Shown: in pieces, positions 1 through 5,195 of the stretch
Layout: every line of letters begins with the position of its first letter
Numbering within the stretch: position 1 is the stretch's first letter
Source of the DNA: an uncultured Clostridia bacterium
Lineage (GTDB): Bacteria > Bacillota > Clostridia > Christensenellales > Aristaeellaceae
Direction of reading: 5' to 3'
NCBI GenBank assembly: GCA_946534455.1
Contig: CAMNCR010000041.1
Coordinates: 1-13,094 of the forward strand
Length of the DNA stretch: 13,094 nucleotides
Notes under the pieces: model-generated
What the model was told of the DNA's origin: nothing
Seen by the model: only the letters and a program-made list of their open reading frames with translations
The model's database searches: none
Translations under genes and position numbers: made by a program

Positions 1-368
1 GTCACGGGGCTGCTGACCGCCACCAGGAAGCACGCACAATAGACCGCCGGCGCCCAGGCGGACAGCCGGGACCGCACGGCCCCGCGCGTGTCCAGCACGC
101 TGACGGTAAACACATAGAACATATAAACCCGGGTCAGATAGAAAATGAAAAAAAGCAGATTCGCAATCCACAGTGCGGTCGTTCCGTGATGCATCCAGTT
201 TTCGTCCATCCGGCTGGAAACATAGTCAAACAGCACCGTCCCGATGTCGATGGCCAGCAGGGCCAGAAAAGCCCGGTTCAGCCGGATCTGCAGCCGCGGA
301 CGCAGGAAAAAATAGCCCGCGATGATGATCAGAATCAGCAGGCTGGGAACGGTAAAGCTGTAGTTCAT
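1..368 (-). CDS. Multi-pass membrane protein, N-terminal part (runs off left edge)
   Basis: The reading frame opens at an ATG at 368 and stays open for 122 codons to the window edge, so the C-terminus is missing. It begins MNYSFTVPSLLILIIIAGYF. I see at least four hydrophobic segments, at roughly residues 7-22, 33-50, 63-91 and 104-120, with basic loops between them such as RPRLQIRLNR at 24-32. The next upstream in-frame codons hold a stop and no other start, so this ATG is the only reasonable start. The ribosome site is weak (GAG right next to the ATG). The N-terminus resembles the multi-helix sensor region found ahead of GGDEF diguanylate cyclase domains in Clostridia. That is recall of family style only, since no catalytic domain lies in the window. 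A promoter candidate sits about 160 bases upstream. Confidence 0.7.
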   Translation of the reverse strand, partial: MNYSFTVPSLLILIIIAGYFFLRPRLQIRLNRAFLALLAIDIGTVLFDYVSSRMDENWMHHGTTALWIANLLFFIFYLTRVYMFYVFTVSVLDTRGAVRSRLSAWAPAVYCACFLVAVSSPV

Positions 369-380
369 TCTCGACTGTCT

Positions 381-395
381 GCGCCCCGGAGGCGC
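381..395 (-). other. Small GC-rich hairpin in the leader of the left-edge gene
   Basis: GCGCC and GGCGC (381-385 and 391-395) form a 5-bp stem with a 5-base loop, about 12 bases upstream of the ATG at 368. There is no T-tract, so it is not a terminator. The leader as a whole (369-526) contains no coding frame I trust and no riboswitch I can identify. Confidence 0.3.
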
Positions 396-532
396 GTCCT
401 TTCTGCAGGATGTCAGCAGTCTCTCAGCCCTCTCGGGCCTGTCCATGGATGCGGTTTGCCGGTCTGGCACGAATGGGGGACGCCCTGTCCGCTCCCCGAT
501 CCTCATGAATCATGTTGAAAATGGACAGCTTC

Positions 533-562
533 ACTATAGCACAATCATCCCCGGGGAGGCAA
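533..562 (-). promoter_or_regulatory. Candidate promoter for the left-edge membrane protein gene
   Basis: On the minus strand, TTGCCT (557-562) and TATAGT (533-538) are 18 bp apart, and the -10 is preceded by TG one base away (extended -10). Transcription would start near 526, giving a leader of about 158 bases before the ATG at 368. The -35 element lies only a few bases beyond the stop of the phosphatase gene. The elements are moderate matches and there is no experimental support. Confidence 0.4.
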
Positions 563-568
563 TATCCC

Positions 569-1408
569 CTACAGCCAGGGGATCATCCCGCTCAGGCGCT
601 CAAACACCAGATCCGGCTTTACCTCCGAGGCTGCCAGATCCGCCAGGGTCGCCTCCCCCGAAAGCACCAGAATGCCCATCATGCCATGATGAACCCCGGT
701 GGCTACGTCCGTATACAGCCGGTCTCCCACCATGGCCATTTCATGCCTGGCGAACCCGGTTCTGCGCAGCGCCTCCTCTACGATGCCGCCGTACGGCTTC
801 CCGACAATCACATCCGGTCTGCGCCCGGTGCTCGCCTCGATCAGCGCCATGAAGGATCCCACATCCGGAATAAATCCGGTTTCCGTCGGACAGTTGAGAT
901 CCGGGTGCGTCGCGATATAGGGCTTTCCCGCCCGAATCAGATCGCACAGTCGGCACAGCCGGTCATACTGCAGCGTCGTATCAAAGGCCAGCAGCACGTA
1001 ATCCGGATCCTCATCCGACATCGGGAGGCCCAGCGCTTCCATTTCCGCCCGCAGCCCGGGCGTGCCCATCAGGAAGCATTTCTGTCCCGGATACCGCTCC
1101 AGGCAGAAGCGCGCCGCCGCGTGACCGGAGGAAATGACGTCCCGATACATCTCCGGCACGCCCATCCGCCGCAGCTTTTCCGCGTAAACGGAAGCGGATC
1201 TGGAGGAATTGTTGGTCAGGAATCGGGCTGTCCGCCCCGTTTTTTCCAGCGCGGACAGGAAATCCAGGGATCCCTCAATCAGCCGGTCCCCCAGATAGAA
1301 GGTGCCGTCCATATCCAGCAGAAAGCAGCGGATGTCCTTCAGCCGCTCCCGGATCCGTTCCCGATAAACCGCGGGAATGCTCCCGCCCTGTTCCGTTTTC
1401 AGCTCCAT
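569..1408 (-). CDS. HAD-IIA family sugar/glycerol-phosphate phosphatase (NagD-like)
   Basis: This is a cytosolic HAD-superfamily phosphatase of subclass IIA, the group of NagD, 4-nitrophenyl phosphatases and phosphoglycolate/glycerol-3-phosphate phosphatases. From the start at 1408 it has 279 residues, normal for the family. Visible motifs are motif I DMDGTFYLG with nucleophile D32 and acid D34, motif II TNN at 65-67, the conserved lysine in VGKPYGG (K204), and the metal-binding motif GDRLYTDV (D229, D234). A longer frame opens upstream, but ATG 1408 has GGAG eight bases before it and overlaps the end of the glycerol-1-phosphate dehydrogenase gene by 10 bases, which fits translational coupling. 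That pairing suggests a glycerol-phosphate or related substrate. HAD-IIA specificity cannot be read from sequence, so the substrate is inference. Confidence 0.9.
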   Translation of the reverse strand: MELKTEQGGSIPAVYRERIRERLKDIRCFLLDMDGTFYLGDRLIEGSLDFLSALEKTGRTARFLTNNSSRSASVYAEKLRRMGVPEMYRDVISSGHAAARFCLERYPGQKCFLMGTPGLRAEMEALGLPMSDEDPDYVLLAFDTTLQYDRLCRLCDLIRAGKPYIATHPDLNCPTETGFIPDVGSFMALIEASTGRRPDVIVGKPYGGIVEEALRRTGFARHEMAMVGDRLYTDVATGVHHGMMGILVLSGEATLADLAASEVKPDLVFERLSGMIPWL

Positions 1409-2763
1409 GGCAGCTTCTCCGCCGTCTCCTCCAGCAGGCCCAGATCCCACAGCAGGCTGCTGGTCAGATACTTGTCCCGGATTTCCCGGCTGCCCAGCAG
1501 GGCATCCAGCATATCCTTCCGCGTCAGCCCCAGATCCGCCGGGGTCAGCGGCATGCCGCAGCCGTGCATCAGCGCGTAAACCCGCTCCCGGGGCGGCAGC
1601 TCCTCCCGGATGATCTGCCGGATTTCCGGCCAGTGCTTCACGATGCGCTCCAGATGCGCGCGCTGGGTCTCCGGCCGGTTCTTTCCCACCTTCTCCTCGA
1701 TTTCAAGCACCGAAGGCGCGACGCCGCCAAAGATCTCCCGCATCCGTTCCTCCCAGGCCTCCCGGGAAAAATGCTCCATGGCCTCCCGCGCCCGGGCCTC
1801 GTCGACCGAATCCATATTCAGCATATGCTCGTAAATCCACAGCGTCAGCAGGGTTCCTACTCCCACCTGAATTCCGTGCAGATCCGAGGGCTTGCCCCGC
1901 TGCAGCGCCTGCATCTCCCACAGGTGGCTGAAATAATGCTCCAGCCCGCTGGCGGGGCGGCTGATTTCGGCAAAGGCCATGGACATCCCGCTGATCACCA
2001 GGCCCTCCACCACGGCGCTGAGCGCGTCAGGCTCCCGGCGCATCAGTCCCGGAGCGTGATCCACAATTTTTTTCAGGCAGGCGCGCACCATGCCGGCAAT
2101 CTCCTCGCAGTAGGGATCCCCGTGCACCAGGTGACTGATCCGCCATTCGCATACGGAAACATACTTGGCCAGCATGTCTCCCAGCCCGGCCTGCAGCATG
2201 ATGTCCGGCGCCGTGGCCAGAATGTCCGTGTCCGCGATGATCGCCTCCGGGCACGCGTTATACAGGCTCACCTTCAGATGATTCTGAATCATGGAGGCGG
2301 AATTGGAGCAGTAGCCGTCCATGGACGGCGCGGTGCACACCACCATGCTGGGAAGCCTGCAGGCATGCGCCATCACCTTGCAGCAGTCATTGAGAACGCC
2401 GCTGCCCACCGCCACAATCACATCGCAGGCGGGGTCCAGGGCCATGGTCAGCGCGCCCATGGCGCGCTCATCCGGCTCCATTTTGCCCTCCCGGGCCGGA
2501 AAAACGAATTCGGAGAAGGCGACGCCCGCCTCCCGCAGCACGGCGCGCACCCGCTCTCCGGCGGCCTGCTCCGTGTTCCGGTCCATCACCAGCATCGGGC
2601 GGCGCCGGTTCCGGGCCCGCAGCGCCTCCGGCAGGGTCTGCACAGCGCCGGCCCCGGTCCGGAAAAAGCGCAGCCCGCAGCGGTGTATCTTTCCGCAGGA
2701 GCAGGGAATCCCGCCCTCCCGCGTCAGCTCCTCCAGGCTCATTTCAGACAGGTGCTTTTCCAT
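1399..2763 (-). CDS. sn-glycerol-1-phosphate dehydrogenase (AraM/EgsA family)
   Basis: This protein belongs to the iron-alcohol-dehydrogenase superfamily and is most like AraM/EgsA enzymes, which reduce dihydroxyacetone phosphate to sn-glycerol 1-phosphate with NAD(P)H. It has 454 residues, somewhat longer than the roughly 350-400 residues of characterised members. The nucleotide-binding stretch VGSGVLND is at 119-126, followed by the family signature TAPSMDGYCS near 144-153. Expected metal ligands are present: D196 in GLGDMLAKY, H276 in SGLEHYFSH and H296 in DLHGIQVGVG. The N-terminus carries a C-S-C-G-K-x-H cluster (C21, C23, H27) that I recall from clostridial members; its role is unknown to me. 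The start is supported by an AGGACGG ribosome site. The gene lies 31 bases after the CNNM/CBS gene and overlaps the phosphatase gene, so the three are probably co-transcribed. Other dehydroquinate-synthase-like activities are less likely. Confidence 0.88.
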   Translation of the reverse strand: MEKHLSEMSLEELTREGGIPCSCGKIHRCGLRFFRTGAGAVQTLPEALRARNRRRPMLVMDRNTEQAAGERVRAVLREAGVAFSEFVFPAREGKMEPDERAMGALTMALDPACDVIVAVGSGVLNDCCKVMAHACRLPSMVVCTAPSMDGYCSNSASMIQNHLKVSLYNACPEAIIADTDILATAPDIMLQAGLGDMLAKYVSVCEWRISHLVHGDPYCEEIAGMVRACLKKIVDHAPGLMRREPDALSAVVEGLVISGMSMAFAEISRPASGLEHYFSHLWEMQALQRGKPSDLHGIQVGVGTLLTLWIYEHMLNMDSVDEARAREAMEHFSREAWEERMREIFGGVAPSVLEIEEKVGKNRPETQRAHLERIVKHWPEIRQIIREELPPRERVYALMHGCGMPLTPADLGLTRKDMLDALLGSREIRDKYLTSSLLWDLGLLEETAEKLPWS

Positions 2764-2794
2764 CGCTTTCCGTCCTTTCCCGCCCGCGGCGCAT

Positions 2795-4069
2795 CTATTC
2801 CTGATTCTCCGGCTTTTCTTCCTGGTCCGGCTCCTCGGGGGGAGCCTCCGTCACCCGTACCTTGGTCACCCGGAAGCCGTCCATCTCCGCCACTTCAAAC
2901 TGATATCCGTCCAGGCGGAAGGTATCGTGAATCTCCGGCACCTTCTCCAGCATCTCGCTGACCCAGCCGCCGACGGTATCCGCGTCATAGCTGTTGTCCA
3001 CCCCGTATTTTTCCAGCAGCTCCTGCAGCTGCATTCCGCCGTCGACGATCAGCGTGCCGTCCTCCTGCTCCACGACCTCCTCGTTGACCTCGTCATGCTC
3101 GTCGTAGATCTCGCCCACCAGCTCCTCCAGCACGTCCTCCATGGTCACGATGCCTTCCGTTCCGCCATACTCGTCCAGCAGGATCACCAGATGCGTCTTG
3201 GAGGTTCGGAACAGCTTCAGCAGATTGCTGATGGACAGGCTGGCCGGGGCAAAGACCGGCTCCTTCATAATCCGGGTAATCTCCCCCGCGCCCTCGTGGG
3301 TCATCTTGTAGAAATCCTTCTCGTGCAGGATGCCGATGATGTGATCCAGATCCTCATGAAACACGGGGATCCTGGAATACCACGTATCCCGGAACAGATC
3401 CGCGGCCTCCTCCAGGCTCGCCGTGTCCTCGATGGCCGTCACGTCCACCCGGGGGGTCATGATATCCTCCGCCTTCTGATCGTTGAACTCGATGGCGGAG
3501 CGAATCAGCTCCCCTTCATCCTCCTCCAGGTTGCCCTCGGTCTGCGCCTCATCGATGATGGTCATCAGTTCATCCTCGATCTGGCTTCCCTCCGCCTCCG
3601 GCCGGATCAGATGGCTCAGCAGCCGCCGCCACAGCGAAAAGAGCAGATCCAGCGGATGAAGCGCCACCATCAGCACGCGCATCAGCCCGGCGGCGCCCAT
3701 GGCGAAGCGCTCCGGCTGCTGCTTGGCCAGGGTTTTCGGTCCCACCTCGCCCAGGAACAGCACCAGCACCGTCATCACCGCCGAGGAGACCGTCGTCGCC
3801 AGATCCTCCTGCCCCGGCAGAATCCGGGTGGTAAACAGCAGGGTCGCGATGGCCGTGCCCGCAATATTCACAATGTTGTTGCCGATCAGCACCGTGGTCA
3901 GCAGAGAATCATATCGGTCCAGCAGGCGAAGCACCAGCTGCGCCTTTTCCCTGCGTCCGTCCTCGATGGTTTTCAGCTTCACCTTGTTGCACGCCGAAAA
4001 TGCCGTCTCCGTCGCTGAAAAGAAAGCCGAAAGCACAATACAGACAATCAGGGCAAGCCATAGGCCCAT
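2795..4069 (-). CDS. CNNM/CBS-pair membrane protein (hemolysin/TlyC-CorC family)
   Basis: The 424-residue protein has the classic three-part layout. A CNNM (DUF21) transmembrane domain covers roughly residues 1-150, with hydrophobic helices near 3-24, 53-80, 92-112 and 122-150. A CBS pair covers about 204-325, including MTPRVDV at 204 and DEYGGTEGIVTMEDVLEELVG from 299. A CorC/HlyC transporter-associated domain runs from about 335 to 407, and the C-terminal tail is very acidic. Family members are linked to Mg2+/Co2+ export or sensing; the hemolysin name is historical. The ATG at 4069 is chosen because the membrane domain begins there. AGGA lies 12 bases upstream, a slightly long spacing. A longer frame continues upstream but is GC-rich shadow coding that overlaps the flavoprotein gene. 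A strong promoter precedes it, and glycerol-1-phosphate dehydrogenase follows after 31 bases. Confidence 0.92.
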   Translation of the reverse strand: MGLWLALIVCIVLSAFFSATETAFSACNKVKLKTIEDGRREKAQLVLRLLDRYDSLLTTVLIGNNIVNIAGTAIATLLFTTRILPGQEDLATTVSSAVMTVLVLFLGEVGPKTLAKQQPERFAMGAAGLMRVLMVALHPLDLLFSLWRRLLSHLIRPEAEGSQIEDELMTIIDEAQTEGNLEEDEGELIRSAIEFNDQKAEDIMTPRVDVTAIEDTASLEEAADLFRDTWYSRIPVFHEDLDHIIGILHEKDFYKMTHEGAGEITRIMKEPVFAPASLSISNLLKLFRTSKTHLVILLDEYGGTEGIVTMEDVLEELVGEIYDEHDEVNEEVVEQEDGTLIVDGGMQLQELLEKYGVDNSYDADTVGGWVSEMLEKVPEIHDTFRLDGYQFEVAEMDGFRVTKVRVTEAPPEEPDQEEKPENQE

Positions 4070-4117
4070 GAAAACATTCAATCCTTTCCCGTCATACAAC
4101 TCACCCGAAGCTCCGAC

Positions 4118-4138
4118 CGGAACCTTCGCCGGGTTCCG
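4118..4138 (-). other. Leader hairpin of the CNNM/CBS gene
   Basis: A perfect 7-bp inverted repeat, CGGAACC and GGTTCCG with a 7-base loop, lies in the roughly 109-base untranslated leader between the promoter near 4190 and the ATG at 4069. No T-run follows, so it is not a terminator. The leader is too short for a Mg2+ M-box, and I identify no known riboswitch. Confidence 0.4.
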
Positions 4139-4153
4139 TAAAGCTGGGGACGC

Positions 4154-4182
4154 AAAAAGCCCGTTCCGTTCCCGAAACAGGC
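4154..4182 (-). terminator. Rho-independent terminator of the nrdD-trxB transcript
   Basis: On the minus strand a 10-bp stem (two G-U pairs) closed by a GGAA tetraloop is followed directly by TTTTT (4154-4158). It lies about 40 bases after the stop of the thioredoxin-reductase-like gene. The stem begins only two bases after the -10 box of the next promoter. Only read-through RNA from upstream carries the full stem. RNA started at that promoter would lack about four bases of the 5' arm. Confidence 0.6.
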
Positions 4183-4184
4183 TG

Positions 4185-4213
4185 ATTATAACACGGCGCC
4201 TTTTTCTTGGCAA
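4185..4213 (-). promoter_or_regulatory. Promoter of the CNNM/CBS - G1P dehydrogenase - phosphatase unit
   Basis: On the minus strand TTGCCA (4208-4213) and a perfect TATAAT (4185-4190) are separated by 17 bp, a near-ideal sigma-A type promoter. The predicted start is near 4178, about 109 bases before the ATG at 4069. It sits in the 155-base gap after the flavoprotein gene and is interlocked with that gene's terminator. Confidence 0.72.
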
Positions 4214-4224
4214 GGCGGGGCCCT

Positions 4225-5136
4225 TCAGGCATCCAGATACCTGCAGGCCGCCAGCGCGGCGGCCGCGCCGTCCGCCGCGGCCGTGGTCAGCTGGCGCACA
4301 GCCTTGCTGCGGCAGTCGCCCGCCACAAACACGCCCGGGGTTCGCGTCAGGCAGTCCTCCCCGCTGGCGAAATATCCCCACCGGTCCAGCTCCGCCAGGG
4401 GAGCGAAGGCCGCGTTCTCCGGAATCAGTCCGATGGCCACAAACAGCCCGTCGCAGGCCACCCTGCCGGCCTCGCCGGTTTTGCGGTCCTCCACGGTCAC
4501 CCCGCACAGCTCTCCGTTTTCCGTTTCCAGCCCCGTGATGCGCACGCCCGTGTGCTTCTCCACGTTTTCCCTGGCAAACAGCACGTCCTGCAGCCTTTTT
4601 TCTCCCGTGAAGGCGTCCAGATCCTGCAGCATGATCACCTTTTCGCATTTTCCCGCCAGCAGGATGGCCTCCTGCAGGGCGGAATTGCCGCCGCCGGCGA
4701 CGCACACCGTTTTCCCGGTGAAGAAGTCCCCATCGCACACCGCGCAGAAGCTGATGCCCTCGCCCACCAGCTCCGCCTCTCCCGGCAGGCCCAGCATCCG
4801 GTGACGGACGCCCGTGGCCAGAATCACCGCCCGGGCCTCCCGCACCTGGCCGTCCTCCGTATAGACGGCCTTGGTGTCTCCCCGGTCCTCCACCCGCAGG
4901 GCCTCCGCCAGATCGATGTCGGCACCCTGGGCCAGAATCTGCTCCAGAAAAGCGTCCGCAAAGGCGTTTCCGCTCATCTGGGCCGTCCCGGGCCAGTTTT
5001 CCACCCGGGGACTGTGGGTAATCTGTCCGCCGAAGCCATGCTTCTCCAGCACCTGAACGCTCTTGCCGTTGCGCAGGGCATACAGGGCTGCCGTCATGCC
5101 CGCGGGGCCTCCGCCAATCACGATGATATCCGTCAT
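4225..5136 (-). CDS. Thioredoxin-reductase-like flavoprotein (atypical NAD(P)H site)
   Basis: This is a 303-residue FAD-dependent pyridine-nucleotide-disulfide oxidoreductase of the low-molecular-weight TrxB type. FAD-binding GGGPAG is at 8-13, the redox pair CAVC at C131/C134, the second Rossmann motif GGGNSA at 148-153, and the C-terminal FAD motif GVFVAGDC near residue 268. The usual NADPH 2'-phosphate motif HRRxxxR after the second Rossmann strand is absent: the equivalent stretch reads VIMLQDLDAFTGE (167-179). NADPH preference is therefore doubtful, and NADH or another donor is possible. The ATG at 5136 has an excellent GGAGGA six bases upstream. The longer upstream frame would pass through a terminator hairpin and is rejected. 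It follows the anaerobic ribonucleotide reductase by 59 bases, so it may recharge that enzyme's fused thioredoxin-like domain. I withhold the symbol trxB because of the missing motif. Confidence 0.85.
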   Translation of the reverse strand: MTDIIVIGGGPAGMTAALYALRNGKSVQVLEKHGFGGQITHSPRVENWPGTAQMSGNAFADAFLEQILAQGADIDLAEALRVEDRGDTKAVYTEDGQVREARAVILATGVRHRMLGLPGEAELVGEGISFCAVCDGDFFTGKTVCVAGGGNSALQEAILLAGKCEKVIMLQDLDAFTGEKRLQDVLFARENVEKHTGVRITGLETENGELCGVTVEDRKTGEAGRVACDGLFVAIGLIPENAAFAPLAELDRWGYFASGEDCLTRTPGVFVAGDCRSKAVRQLTTAAADGAAAALAACRYLDA

Positions 5137-5152
5137 TCCTGCTCCTCCGATC

Positions 5153-5179
5153 AAAAGGGGGGGGCGCATGCGTCCCCCC
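5153..5179 (-). terminator. Terminator or attenuator between nrdD and the reductase-like gene
   Basis: On the minus strand six G, one unpaired A, the self-complementary CGCATGCG, then eight C form a very GC-rich hairpin followed by TTTT (5153-5156). It lies 16 bases after the nrdD stop and ends 16 bases before the next gene's ATG. The T-run is short, so partial read-through into the flavoprotein gene is plausible. No separate promoter for that gene was seen. Confidence 0.55.
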
Positions 5180-5195
5180 TGTCCGTTCATTCTCC

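Noticed and set aside
369..532. TPP or c-di-GMP riboswitch in the leader of the left-edge gene
   Set aside because: A CTGAGA and a GCCTCCGG stretch recall parts of these classes, but the remaining conserved core segments are missing.
1564..4018. Long plus-strand open frames opposite the dehydrogenase and CNNM/CBS genes
   Set aside because: They are antisense to well-supported genes, have no recognisable domains and no convincing ribosome sites. They reflect codon bias.
4070..4738. N-terminal extension of the CNNM/CBS protein
   Set aside because: The in-frame extension overlaps the flavoprotein gene, crosses a terminator and a promoter, and reads as Gly/Arg-rich shadow. The membrane domain starts cleanly at ATG 4069.
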